NCBI GenBank assembly: GCA_020638735.1 | Contig: JACKHZ010000015.1 | Coordinates: 62,001 to 126,000 of the forward strand | Direction: 5' to 3' | DNA: 64,000 nt | From: Planctomycetota bacterium | GTDB lineage: Bacteria > Planctomycetota > UBA1135 > UBA2386 | Shown here: positions 1 through 8,088 of the stretch, one piece after another | Layout of the letters: each line of letters opens with the position of its first letter | How positions within the stretch are numbered: the stretch's first letter is position 1 | Made by a program: the position numbers and the translations under genes | The notes under the pieces: model-generated | What the model saw: the letters and a program-made list of their open reading frames with translations, nothing else | Told to the model about the DNA's origin: nothing | Database searches by the model: none

Positions 1-2
1 AC

Positions 3-944
3 GACATCGGTCAGCCCAACGTCTGGGGCGAATCCGGCAAGGTGTCGACGCTGCCCGGCTGCGCCGACGGCGGCTACGCTTTCGACAAGGACTACGTGCG
101 CATGGTCGAGCGCTGCCAGACCGCGCATCTGCCCGATCCGTTCGACCCGACGCCGATCGGCCAGGGCATCGGCGTCTACTACACCAGCCTGATCGTCGGC
201 GGCGTCGACTTCGCGATCGTCGAGGACCGCAAGTTCAAGTCGGGGCCGGCCGGCAAGATCCCGCAGCAGGGGCCGCGGCCGGACCACATCACCGATCCCG
301 CCTACGACCCGCGTTCGATCGACCTGCCCGAGCTGGTGCTGCTCGGCGAGCGGCAGCTGCACTTCCTCGACGTGTGGGGTGAGCAGCGCGACGGCGTGGC
401 GATGAAGGCGGTGCTGTCGCAGACCGGCTTCTGCGGCGGCGCGCACCTGCACGGCAGCAAGGACAACCGGCTGCACGGCGACCTCGACAGCAACGGCTGG
501 CCGCAGCGCGGCCGCGACGAGGCGCTGCGTCGCATCGCCGCGGCGCATGCGGTGCACATCGCCGGCGACCAGCACCTGGCGACGCTGGTGAAGCACGGCA
601 TCGACGACTTCCGCGACGGCCCGTGGGCGTTCGTCGTGCCGGCGATCGTCAACAGCATCTACAGCCGCTGGTGGTGGCCGGAGAACGGCGCGGCGGGCGG
701 TGGCCACGACCCCGAGGACCTGCTGCCGTGGACCGGTGACTACCGCGACGGCTTCGGCAACCGCATCACGATGTACGCCTACGCCAACCCGGAGACGCCG
801 TCGCACGGCAGTGGCTACGGGCGGGTGCTGTTCGACAAGCGTGCCGGCAAGGTCACGTTCGAGTGCTGGCCGCGCGGCGTCGACGTGACGAAGGCTGGCG
901 CGCCGCAGTTCGTCGGCTGGCCGAGGACCGTGACGATCGACTGA
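3..944 (+). CDS. PhoD-like metallophosphatase, 5' end missing
   Basis: The frame is open from the window edge, so this is the C-terminal part of a longer protein; the GTG at 42 is internal and not a believable start. The first codons read DIGQPNVWGE, as in PhoD-like phosphatases and phosphodiesterases. Further on there is an IAGDQH motif, the metal-binding Gly-Asp-x-His of this fold, and a WWWPE stretch. The family removes phosphate from organic esters outside the cytoplasm, usually after Tat export, but the signal-peptide region is not in view. It ends with TGA at 942-944, converging on the hipA gene. The family call is fairly sure; the substrate is unknown. Confidence 0.75.
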   Translation, partial: DIGQPNVWGESGKVSTLPGCADGGYAFDKDYVRMVERCQTAHLPDPFDPTPIGQGIGVYYTSLIVGGVDFAIVEDRKFKSGPAGKIPQQGPRPDHITDPAYDPRSIDLPELVLLGERQLHFLDVWGEQRDGVAMKAVLSQTGFCGGAHLHGSKDNRLHGDLDSNGWPQRGRDEALRRIAAAHAVHIAGDQHLATLVKHGIDDFRDGPWAFVVPAIVNSIYSRWWWPENGAAGGGHDPEDLLPWTGDYRDGFGNRITMYAYANPETPSHGSGYGRVLFDKRAGKVTFECWPRGVDVTKAGAPQFVGWPRTVTID

Positions 945-989
945 GGGCGCGAGAAGAATTCATGATGCGCGCTCTCAGAATGCCAATTG

Positions 990-1009
990 GCAGCCGCCTG
1001 CGCGGCTGC
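990..1009. terminator. Possible hairpin terminator between convergent genes
   Basis: A perfect 8-bp stem (gcagccgc/gcggctgc) with loop ctgc lies in the 149-bp gap between the convergent phosphatase and hipA genes. No T-run follows on either strand, so intrinsic termination is uncertain. Confidence 0.3.
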
Positions 1010-1093
1010 ACAGAGGCTTCGCGAGGATTCCCTCTCAGCCTCTGAGCGGTCATCGGCGATGTCCTTGCAGCGCCGCAACCATCGCCGCGGTCG

Positions 1094-2371
1094 TCACTCG
1101 ACAAGTCGGAACGCGCGTGCCATGCGCTGCTGCGTGGCCGCGCCGAGGCCGAGTTGCGAGGCGACGTCGCGCCACCCGCGCACCGCGTTCCGCACGGTGT
1201 CGAGGATCGTGCCTGCAGCCGGAGGGCGCAGTCGGAACCACTCGGCGACCTGCAGCAGCAGCCCGAGATCCTGGGTGTTGTCCGTTTCGCTGATGTTCAG
1301 GGTCAGGCCGTTACCGTCCGGGTTGGCGTTGAGGTCGTACGCCGGCGCCAACCGTACACCGTTCCCCTCGTGCAGAAAGCCGTGGTTGCGCAGGTGGTCA
1401 TCGGTGTTCGACACGCAGACCGAGAACGCGACGCGGCGCCACAGCTGCGCGAGGTCTTCGGTCGGTTGTGAGCCGTGCTGCATCAGCACGCCGGCCAGTT
1501 CGAGGTAACTGGCGTCGGCATGGCCCTGCTCGCCGTCGGAGCGGCCCAGCATCGTCATCGCCGAGGTGAAGTGTCGCCGCCTGCCGTCGTCGTCGCGATC
1601 GAACCGGCGGCTGGAGAACGTGCGGTGCCCTTGCCGGTTGGCAGCGCCGCGACCGAACACGTCGAGGCGCGCCTCGGGGACGTCGATGCCAGCCGCCGCG
1701 GCGAGTCGGTGCACGACCATCTCCCAGGCGCCGACGTCGTTCTCGTCGTGGCGACTCGGGAACTTGGCGATCCACAGCCGGCCGCGTTCGTCGCGAACGC
1801 TTGCCTTGGGGCGCGCGCCGCCGAGGGAGCCGCCCGGGGACACCAGCATGCGCAGCCAACGTTCGTAGTCCGGGTCGTGTTCGACGTCGTCTCGCTCGAG
1901 CTGCAAACTGGCATTCTGCAGCTCGCGCAACGAGGTCCATGGCGGCGCGGCGAGCGCTTCGTCGTCGTCGAGGAAGCGCTGCTCGACGCGGTAGCGCAGC
2001 GCTCCGATGCGATGCGCGTCGTGCACCCCGAGCAGGTAGTCGGACTCGAGCAGAACGCGTTCGGGTCGTTGTTCGCGCCGCGCCCGCAGCGCTTCGCGGC
2101 GGCGCATGAGCACCCGTCCCCAGCGATCGGGGGCGGAATCGAGGAACACCCCGAACTGTTGACGTTCGGCCGATGGATACTGCGGGCCGCGGTAGAGCTG
2201 CAGCGCTGGGTCCATGACGTGGCCGTGGCCGTCACGCAGCCAGCCGTCGTCGTATTCGAAGGCGAACACCTCCTTGCCGCGCGCTGGGGTCGCCGTGAGC
2301 GCACCGACCCGCGTTGGGCCGGCCAGTCCTGTCCAGTCGGCGACGACGTCGATGATGCGGCGGGTGCTCAC
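1094..2371 (-). CDS. hipA: HipA-family Ser/Thr kinase toxin
   Basis: This 425-aa protein is the kinase toxin of a type II toxin-antitoxin module. Known HipA kinases phosphorylate targets such as glutamyl-tRNA synthetase and slow growth. Visible parts are an N-terminal HipA_N-like region, a glycine-rich loop GGSLGGARPKA at about 180-190, the catalytic motif NTDDHLRNHG at about 322-331 (pattern NxDxHxxN), and the metal-binding YDLNANPDG at about 345-353. All catalytic residues look intact. The ATG overlaps the hipB stop by 4 bp, so translation is probably coupled. The length is typical for the family. Confidence 0.92.
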   Translation of the reverse strand: MSTRRIIDVVADWTGLAGPTRVGALTATPARGKEVFAFEYDDGWLRDGHGHVMDPALQLYRGPQYPSAERQQFGVFLDSAPDRWGRVLMRRREALRARREQRPERVLLESDYLLGVHDAHRIGALRYRVEQRFLDDDEALAAPPWTSLRELQNASLQLERDDVEHDPDYERWLRMLVSPGGSLGGARPKASVRDERGRLWIAKFPSRHDENDVGAWEMVVHRLAAAAGIDVPEARLDVFGRGAANRQGHRTFSSRRFDRDDDGRRRHFTSAMTMLGRSDGEQGHADASYLELAGVLMQHGSQPTEDLAQLWRRVAFSVCVSNTDDHLRNHGFLHEGNGVRLAPAYDLNANPDGNGLTLNISETDNTQDLGLLLQVAEWFRLRPPAAGTILDTVRNAVRGWRDVASQLGLGAATQQRMARAFRLVE

Positions 2372-2721
2372 GGCGCGGGGGGCGTGGATGGAGTTGCCGC
2401 CCCGCTGCGCCTCCGTCGCGGTGCGCGCTGCCGGGGTTCGAGGCCGGCGTCCTGAAGCTTGCGGCCGAGCTCGTCGTCGCCGGCGATCTGACCGAGTTGC
2501 TCGTGCAGCCCGAGGCTGTGCAGCGCGTTGGCGTAGGCGCCGATGGTCGGCGAAGCGCTTCCCTGCTCGATAGCCCGCAGGGTGGTGCGGGACATGCCAG
2601 CCCGCTCGGCGACGAGGGCCGCAGAGAAGCCGCGGCGCAGGCGGGCGAGGCGGATGTTCTCGCCGAGCTGCTGCAGCACACGCGTGACGGCGGGCAGGGG
2701 GAGGTTGGACCGGCGGGCCAT
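2368..2721 (-). CDS. hipB: HipB-like antitoxin, XRE-family DNA-binding protein
   Basis: This 117-aa protein has an XRE/Cro helix-turn-helix at about 18-75 (LGENIRLARLRRGFS ... ERAGMSRTTLRAIEQG). It should neutralise HipA and repress the operon. The C-terminal 30 residues are rich in Arg, Pro and Ala and probably disordered. The ATG at 2721 lies only 10 nt downstream of a TAGAAT -10 box and about 35 nt from a perfect palindrome, so the mRNA leader would be very short. Its stop overlaps the hipA ATG. Antitoxin-first order is the usual HipBA arrangement. Confidence 0.88.
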   Translation of the reverse strand: MARRSNLPLPAVTRVLQQLGENIRLARLRRGFSAALVAERAGMSRTTLRAIEQGSASPTIGAYANALHSLGLHEQLGQIAGDDELGRKLQDAGLEPRQRAPRRRRSGAATPSTPPAP

Positions 2722-2731
2722 GATGGGCGCA

Positions 2732-2773
2732 ATTCTAGCCTTTATCGGCCTCTAGTGGTCAAAATATTGACCA
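2732..2773 (-). promoter_or_regulatory. hipBA promoter with overlapping operator palindrome
   Basis: An unusually A+T-rich patch contains the perfect inverted repeat TGGTCAA-AATA-TTGACCA at 2756-2773. On the minus strand a -35-like TTGACC (2762-2757) lies inside it. A -10 TAGAAT (2737-2732) follows after a somewhat long 19-bp spacer, 10 nt before the hipB ATG. A repressor bound to the palindrome would block the -35 element, as expected for HipB autorepression. Binding by HipB is inferred. Confidence 0.6.
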
Positions 2774-2828
2774 TTGGGGCTGGCCTCGCTGTAGCCGGGC
2801 ATTCGCATGGCGGCCCTGGCGCCGCGAT

Positions 2829-3083
2829 TCACGCCGACGGGCCGTCGTAGCAGGCGCGACCCGGGCAGCACGTGCGCGGCGACACCAGCTCGTCGTCGGG
2901 GCCGACCGGCGTGCAGGTGCGCGTGCACCAGTAGTAGCCGTCGCCCGGCAGCTCGCGGTCGTCGTGCACGACGTCGGCGAGCGAGTGGGTGAGGATGTGC
3001 TTCATCGACAGCGACGGGCACGGATACTTCGGCAGCAGGTCGCGGTGGGTCTTCTGCACGTTGGTCTTCTTGTCGGTGCTCAT
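2829..3083 (-). CDS. Small Cys-rich protein of the molybdenum hydroxylase operon
   Basis: An 84-aa hypothetical protein starts at an ATG 4 nt after the stop of the FAD-subunit gene, so it is almost certainly co-transcribed with it. It has five Cys, four of them in the last 35 residues (CTRTC near 53-57 and CCPGRAC near 72-78), and no signal peptide or membrane segment. I do not recognise the family. The Cys arrangement and the position suggest metal or cluster binding, or an accessory role for the oxidoreductase, but this is inference only. Confidence 0.6.
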   Translation of the reverse strand: MSTDKKTNVQKTHRDLLPKYPCPSLSMKHILTHSLADVVHDDRELPGDGYYWCTRTCTPVGPDDELVSPRTCCPGRACYDGPSA

Positions 3084-3087
3084 CGCA

Positions 3088-4068
3088 TCACCTCGTCGCC
3101 TCTTCGAGTGCGGCGCGGACCACGGCCTTGCCGATCGGCAGCTTGTAGGCGTTGAACGCCAGCGGAGTCGCGCCGGCGAACGCGGCTTCGGCCACGCGCA
3201 GGAACAGCTTCTCCGACGGCTCCTTGCCGACCAGCAGCTGCGCCGCCTGCGGCTTCGCCATCGGCACCGGACCGACCGCGCCGAGCACGAGGTCCGCCGC
3301 GGTGATCTTGCCGCCGGCCATGACCACGCGCACCGCGCAGGCGGTCGTCGCCCAGTCGAAGCTCTGCTTCTCACGGCTCTCCGCGTAGCCGAGCCGCGTG
3401 TCGGCCGGCTGCGCCGGCAGGTGCAGCGCGGTGACGATCTCGCCGTCTTCGAGCGTGTGCTCGGGGTTCTGCGCGCGCGGGTCGGCGGGGAACAGGTCGG
3501 CGAGCTTGCGGCGTCGCACCGCCTCGCCGGCGCGGGTCGTGTACTCGGCGCCGAGCGCCAGCAGCGCCGGCGCCAGGTTGCTCGGGTGCACGCGCACGCA
3601 GTCGGACCAGCCCATCACCGCGTGGTAGCGGTTGTCGCCGGTCATCGCCAGGCAGGTCGGGCCGCGGCCGCCGTGCAGGCAGCGGAACGCCTCGCTGCGC
3701 ACGTACCAGCAGCGCGTGAACTGCAGCAGGTTGCCGGCCACCGTCGCACGGTTCTGCACCTGCGGGGTGCCGGTCGTCGAGGCCGCGCGCCGCAGGCCGT
3801 CGTAGGCGCGGCCCTGCAGCTGCTTCGCTTCCTGCAGCTGCGTCAGCGTGACCATCGCGCCGATCGTCACCTCACCGTTCTGTTCGGCGATCTGCGACAG
3901 CTCGCGCTTCAGCGGCAGCAGGTTGACGACCTTCTGTGGCGTGACGAGGCGCTCCTTCATGCGGTCGACGATGTCGATGCCGGCCGCCTTGACGATCGTG
4001 TCGGGCTGCGTGGCCGCCTCGGCGGCCTGCTCCAGCGAGGTGGGGAGCACGTAGGTGAAGGGTCTCAT
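3088..4068 (-). CDS. Molybdenum hydroxylase FAD-binding subunit (PaoB/CoxM-like)
   Basis: This 326-aa protein is the flavin subunit of a xanthine-oxidase-family enzyme, passing electrons between the Fe-S and molybdenum subunits. The N-terminal AAGIDIVDRMK (about 28-38) and the ATVAGNLLQ motif (about 108-116) match FAD-binding segments of the family. Cys120, 130, 139 and 157 fall in a loop where PaoB/YagS and 4-hydroxybenzoyl-CoA reductase carry an extra [4Fe-4S] cluster, so such a cluster is likely here. The ATG overlaps the large-subunit stop (ATGA). The track frame runs far upstream, but that part is antisense to codon usage and was trimmed. Confidence 0.85.
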   Translation of the reverse strand: MRPFTYVLPTSLEQAAEAATQPDTIVKAAGIDIVDRMKERLVTPQKVVNLLPLKRELSQIAEQNGEVTIGAMVTLTQLQEAKQLQGRAYDGLRRAASTTGTPQVQNRATVAGNLLQFTRCWYVRSEAFRCLHGGRGPTCLAMTGDNRYHAVMGWSDCVRVHPSNLAPALLALGAEYTTRAGEAVRRRKLADLFPADPRAQNPEHTLEDGEIVTALHLPAQPADTRLGYAESREKQSFDWATTACAVRVVMAGGKITAADLVLGAVGPVPMAKPQAAQLLVGKEPSEKLFLRVAEAAFAGATPLAFNAYKLPIGKAVVRAALEEATR

Positions 4069-6371
4069 CGCGGTGTCCTCTGCGCCTTCTGCAGCGCGGC
4101 CAGGACCTTGTCGGGGGTCAGCGGGAGGTGGCGCACCGGTGCGCCGATGGCGTGGAAGACGGCGTTGCCGATCGCCGCCGCCGAGGCGGTCGACGGCGGC
4201 TCGCCGAGGCCGGCGGCGCCGGTGTTGTCGTGGCCGTTGGCGACCGAGTGCAGGTAGCAGTCGAGCGCCGGCAGGTCCTTCGTGCCGGTGATCTTGTAGC
4301 GCAGGAAGTCGCCGTTGAGCATGCGGCCCGAGCGCTGGTCCATGATGCGCTGCTCGTGCAGCGCGTAGCTGACGCCCTGGATCATCGCGCCGAGCACCTG
4401 GCTCTCGGCGAGCTTCTTGGCGATCACCAGACCGCAGTCCTGGATGCCGAACATGCGCGTCACCTGCACCTCGCCGGTCCAGGAGTCGACGCGCACCTCG
4501 GCGAACTGCGCGCCGCAGACGCCGCGGTGGAACGGGTCCTGCTTGTAGTTGGGGAAGCGCTCGCCGTGGGCCTCGATCGGGTTCTGGCCGATCAGCTTGC
4601 AGGCGTCGGTCCACGACAGCTGCGCCTTGTCGGTGCCGACCTTGCCGGCGCTGCAGCGCACCTCGTCCAGCGGCACGCCGAGGTGGTCGGCGACCAGCGC
4701 GACAAGCTTCTGCGCGGCGAGGTACGCCGCGTGGCGTACCGCCGGCGCCAGGCTCGGCGTCGTCGTGCTGCCGCCGGAGCCTGGGCCCGACGGGTCGGAG
4801 GTGTGGCCGGTGGTGGCGCGCACGCGGGCCGGCGCGATGCCGAGCTCCTCGGCGGTCAGCATCGTCAGCACGGTCTTCAGGCCGGTGCCGATGTCCTGCG
4901 CGCCGCTGCGCGACTCGACCGAGCCGTCGTTGTGGATGCGACAGGTGATGCCGTGCGGGTTGCGGCCGCCGTGGTTGCCGAGCTGGCCCCAGCGGGCGCT
5001 GGCGAGGCCTGCGCCCGTCAGGTAGCGGGCGCCGGGTTCGTTCTGCTTCGCGCGCGCCTCGGCCCAGCCGAAGCGCTCGGCGCCGAACTTCCACTGGTCG
5101 AGGCGCATCGCCTCGTCGTCGTTCTTCAGCCGCAGCGCGAGCGGGTCGAGGCCGGCCTTCGCCGCCAGCTCGTCGAGGAACAGCTCGGCGCCGAACCAGC
5201 CCTGCGGATAGCCGGGCGCGCGCATCGAACGCGCCGGGTCGGTGTCGCAGGCGATGTCCTTGTGCGACTGCCGGACCTTGGCCTTGCCGAGGTAGGCGCT
5301 GGGATGGCGCACCGCGCCGCCGCTGCCGTTGAAGCCGCAGCCGCCGAAGCTGCGCCAGTCCCAGACGGTGATGCGGCCGTTCTCGTCGAGCGCGCCGCGC
5401 ACCTGCATCAGCGCCGACGGGCGGTTGCCGGCGGTGGTGTGCTCCTCGAAGCGGTCGAGCATCAGCTTGACCGGCTTCTGCGCCTCGTGGGCCAGCAGGC
5501 AGCAGGCGAGGCCTTCGATGCCGGCCGAGAACTTCGAGCCGAAGCCGCCGCCGACGTACTCGCTGTGCACCTCGACGGACTCGACGTCGACGCCGCGTTG
5601 CCGCAGCGCGCGGGCCAGCTCGCCGCGCACGCCGAACGTCGCCTGCGTCGAGCTCCAGACATCGAGGTGCTTCTGGTCGAAGCGCGCCACGTTGCCGTGC
5701 GTCTCCAGCGAGCTGTGCGTCTGCACTTCGGTGCGGTAGGTGCCGCTGTGGCTGTGCGTGGCCTTCGCCAGCAGCGCGTCGATGTCGTCGTCGGCCGGCC
5801 ACTCGTCGTCGACCTCGCCGCCCATCGACAGCAGCGGCGCGTCGCCGCTCATCAGGTACTCGACGTTGTGCTCCTCCTGGTCGTAGTCGGCGCGGATCTT
5901 CTCGATCGCGTCGCGCGCCAGGTCGAGCGTCGGCGCCGCCACCGCGGCGATCGCGTCGCCGACGAAGCGCACCTTGTTGCCGACGTCCTTCAGCGCGACC
6001 ACGGCGGTGACGCCGGGCATGCGACGGGCCTCGTCGAGGTCGAGCGCCGTCAACGTGCCGCGCGCGATCGGCGCGCGCAGGATCATCGCCTGCTGCAGGT
6101 CGGGGAAGTTCTGGTCGTAGGCGTACTTCGCCCGGCCGGTGGCCTTGGCGAAGCCGTCGACGCGGTCGAGGTCGGAGCCGACGACCTTGTAGGGGGTGTT
6201 GGCGTCCCACGGCGGCGCGTCGCCTTCGGTGGGCTCGACGGTGATCTTCTCGAGGCGGTCCTGCTGGTCCTTGCCGGGCAGGGCGCGGTAGCCGACGGTG
6301 ATCTCGACCTGCTCGCGCGGGATCTCGACCTGCTCGCGCGGCGCGCCGGTGTCGCGGTTGCGGGTGCTCAT
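4065..6371 (-). CDS. Molybdenum-binding subunit of xanthine-oxidase-family oxidoreductase
   Basis: This 768-aa catalytic subunit resembles PaoC/YagR and related aldehyde or heteroaromatic hydroxylases. It has the a/b-hammerhead start (GFAKATGRAKYAYDQ, about 75-89), a glycine-rich cofactor motif GGGFGSKFSAGIEG, and near the C-terminus GAAGLGEPPS, which holds the conserved catalytic glutamate. Length is normal for the family. Residues near 12-24 repeat (REQVEIPREQVEI) because of a perfect 21-bp DNA duplication. It overlaps both neighbours by 4 bp. It has no signal of its own; export would be by hitchhiking with the Tat-tagged small subunit. The substrate cannot be told from sequence. Confidence 0.88.
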   Translation of the reverse strand: MSTRNRDTGAPREQVEIPREQVEITVGYRALPGKDQQDRLEKITVEPTEGDAPPWDANTPYKVVGSDLDRVDGFAKATGRAKYAYDQNFPDLQQAMILRAPIARGTLTALDLDEARRMPGVTAVVALKDVGNKVRFVGDAIAAVAAPTLDLARDAIEKIRADYDQEEHNVEYLMSGDAPLLSMGGEVDDEWPADDDIDALLAKATHSHSGTYRTEVQTHSSLETHGNVARFDQKHLDVWSSTQATFGVRGELARALRQRGVDVESVEVHSEYVGGGFGSKFSAGIEGLACCLLAHEAQKPVKLMLDRFEEHTTAGNRPSALMQVRGALDENGRITVWDWRSFGGCGFNGSGGAVRHPSAYLGKAKVRQSHKDIACDTDPARSMRAPGYPQGWFGAELFLDELAAKAGLDPLALRLKNDDEAMRLDQWKFGAERFGWAEARAKQNEPGARYLTGAGLASARWGQLGNHGGRNPHGITCRIHNDGSVESRSGAQDIGTGLKTVLTMLTAEELGIAPARVRATTGHTSDPSGPGSGGSTTTPSLAPAVRHAAYLAAQKLVALVADHLGVPLDEVRCSAGKVGTDKAQLSWTDACKLIGQNPIEAHGERFPNYKQDPFHRGVCGAQFAEVRVDSWTGEVQVTRMFGIQDCGLVIAKKLAESQVLGAMIQGVSYALHEQRIMDQRSGRMLNGDFLRYKITGTKDLPALDCYLHSVANGHDNTGAAGLGEPPSTASAAAIGNAVFHAIGAPVRHLPLTPDKVLAALQKAQRTPR
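6300..6341. repeat. In-frame 21-bp tandem duplication
   Basis: Two perfect adjacent copies (6300-6320 and 6321-6341) lie at the start of the molybdenum-subunit gene and add a second REQVEIP-like heptad to the N-terminal extension. Confidence 0.9.
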
Positions 6372-6991
6372 CGGCCGCCTCCCTCGCCCTTGGCGGTGCG
6401 CTCGATGGCCTCCATGACGCGGCCGTAGGTGCCGCAACGGCACAGGTTGCCGCTGAGGTCGTGGCGCATCTGCGCCTCGGTCGGCGTGCCGCGCCGCTCG
6501 AGGCACGACAGCGAGCTCATGACCATGCCCGGGGTGCAGAAGCCGCACTGCAGCGCGTCGCAGGCGACGAAGTTCTGCACCAGCGGGTGCGTGGCCTTCG
6601 GGTCGGCCGGATCGGCGAGCCCTTCGACGGTGCGGAGCTCACAACCGACGGCGTCGACCGCCAGCATCAGGCAGCTGTTGACCGGCAGGTCGTCGACGAG
6701 CACCGTGCAGCCGCCGCAGGCGCCGCGGTCGCAGATCTTCTTGGCGCCGGTCAGGTCGAGCCGGTCGCGCAGCGCGTCGAGCAGCGTCGTGCGCGTCTCG
6801 ACCTTCACCAGGCGCGCCTTGCCGTTGATGCTCAGCGTGATCTCGTGCTCGCCCGGGCCGAGCTCGCTCGGCGGCCGGTGCAGCTCGGCCGCCTCGGCGG
6901 CGGCGGTGAGCCCGGTGGTGGCGATGCCGGCGATCGCCGAGCCCTTGAGGAACGAACGGCGCGAGACGCCGCGATCGGGTGGGTGCGACAT
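6368..6991 (-). CDS. [2Fe-2S] subunit with Tat signal (PaoA-like)
   Basis: This 207-aa iron-sulfur subunit carries a twin-arginine signal, SRRSFLKGSAIAG, near residues 10-22, so the mature enzyme should act outside the cytoplasm. It then has the plant-type ferredoxin Cys set (CDRGACGGC ... C) and the C-terminal two-Cys-pair domain (CGFCTPGM ... CRCG) typical of xanthine-oxidase-family small subunits. It is first in the operon; its stop overlaps the molybdenum-subunit ATG. Gene order is Fe-S, Mo, FAD, which differs from E. coli paoABC (Fe-S, FAD, Mo). A GGAG lies shortly upstream of the ATG. Confidence 0.9.
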   Translation of the reverse strand: MSHPPDRGVSRRSFLKGSAIAGIATTGLTAAAEAAELHRPPSELGPGEHEITLSINGKARLVKVETRTTLLDALRDRLDLTGAKKICDRGACGGCTVLVDDLPVNSCLMLAVDAVGCELRTVEGLADPADPKATHPLVQNFVACDALQCGFCTPGMVMSSLSCLERRGTPTEAQMRHDLSGNLCRCGTYGRVMEAIERTAKGEGGGR

Positions 6992-7146
6992 GGATGGCTC
7001 CGATGGCAGGGCGCCGGGGCGGCGCTGCGAGGCAGCAGTCTACCGACGCCGTCGGCGAGCGCGAGACACGAGTGCAGGCGGAGCCCGCCCCTCGCGTCCC
7101 GAGATTGCACCTCGTCGCGGCCGTCTGCGTCGGGCACGATGTCGCG

Positions 7147-8088
7147 ATGCACCGCCGCGCGCCGTCGTCGTTGGTCCCGGTCCTGCTGCTGTTGCTCGGC
7201 GCCTGCGCCACTCCGCGCGTCCGCCTCGACGTGCAGGCCGACAAGGTGACGGTCACCGCCGACGGCCAGCCGTTCGCCGAGGTGCACTTCGACGCGCAGC
7301 CGCGGCCGTTCGTCTGGCCGCTGTTCGCGGCGGGCACGGTGCCGGTGACGCGCGACTACCCGATGGGCGAGCGCGAAGGCGAAGAGCACGACCACCCGCA
7401 TCACCAGTCGCTGTGGCTGGCGCACGGCAACGTCGACGGCTTCGACTTCTGGCACGGCCACGGCCACCGCGAGCGGCAGGAGCTCGCCGACTTCACGGCG
7501 GTGGCGTCGCCGACGCAGGCGGCGGTGTCGGCGGAGTACGTGTGGCGCGTCGACGACGACCGCGACGTGCTGCGCGAGCGGCGCGTGCTCGAGTTCGCGG
7601 TCGACGGCGAGCTGCGCTCGGTCGACGTGACGGCGACGTTCACGCCTGCCGGGACCGCACCGGTGCGCTTCGGCGACACCAAGGAGGGCACCTTCGCGAT
7701 GCGCGTGCACCCGGCGCTGCGCGGCGAGGGCAAGCTCGCCAACGGCGTGCTGCGCAACAGCGAGGGCCAGCGCGGCAGCGCCGCCTGGGGCAAGCGCGCG
7801 CGCTGGCTCGACGACACCGGCACCGTCGACGGTCAGCGCGTCGGCGTCCTGATCTTCGACCACCCGGACAACCTGCGCCACCCGACGTGGTGGCACGCGC
7901 GCACCTACGGCCTGCTCGGCGCGAATCCGTTCGGCGCGCACGATTTCGAGAAGGCCAAGGCCGGCGCCGGCGACTTCGTGCTCGAACCGGGGCAGACGCT
8001 GCGTCTGCGCTACCGCGTCGTGCTGCACCGCGGCGACCTCGACGACGCGGCGATCGAGGGGCTGTGGCAGCGCTGGATCAGCGGCTGA
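7147..8088 (+). CDS. DUF6807 (PmoA-like) lipoprotein
   Basis: This 313-aa protein starts with a lipoprotein-type signal (LLLLLGAC). The body matches the DUF6807/PmoA family: a DYPMGEREGEEHDHPHHQSLW segment is followed by a FWHGHGH motif, a His-rich feature typical of it. These proteins are abundant in Planctomycetota, often near Gfo/Idh/MocA genes and sulfatases, and are thought to act in carbohydrate breakdown; the name PmoA does not imply methane oxidation. It is transcribed divergently from the hydroxylase operon and its 3' end overlaps the converging gene by 11 bp. Function is not established. Confidence 0.82.
   Translation: MHRRAPSSLVPVLLLLLGACATPRVRLDVQADKVTVTADGQPFAEVHFDAQPRPFVWPLFAAGTVPVTRDYPMGEREGEEHDHPHHQSLWLAHGNVDGFDFWHGHGHRERQELADFTAVASPTQAAVSAEYVWRVDDDRDVLRERRVLEFAVDGELRSVDVTATFTPAGTAPVRFGDTKEGTFAMRVHPALRGEGKLANGVLRNSEGQRGSAAWGKRARWLDDTGTVDGQRVGVLIFDHPDNLRHPTWWHARTYGLLGANPFGAHDFEKAKAGAGDFVLEPGQTLRLRYRVVLHRGDLDDAAIEGLWQRWISG

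Noticed and set aside
4128..6428. 766-codon plus-strand frame opposite the molybdenum subunit
   Set aside because: The minus-strand frame has clear enzyme motifs; this one is a composition artefact.
7147..8088. Methane monooxygenase subunit
   Set aside because: The PmoA-like family name is historical; the protein is a His-rich lipoprotein in a carbohydrate context, not a membrane monooxygenase.
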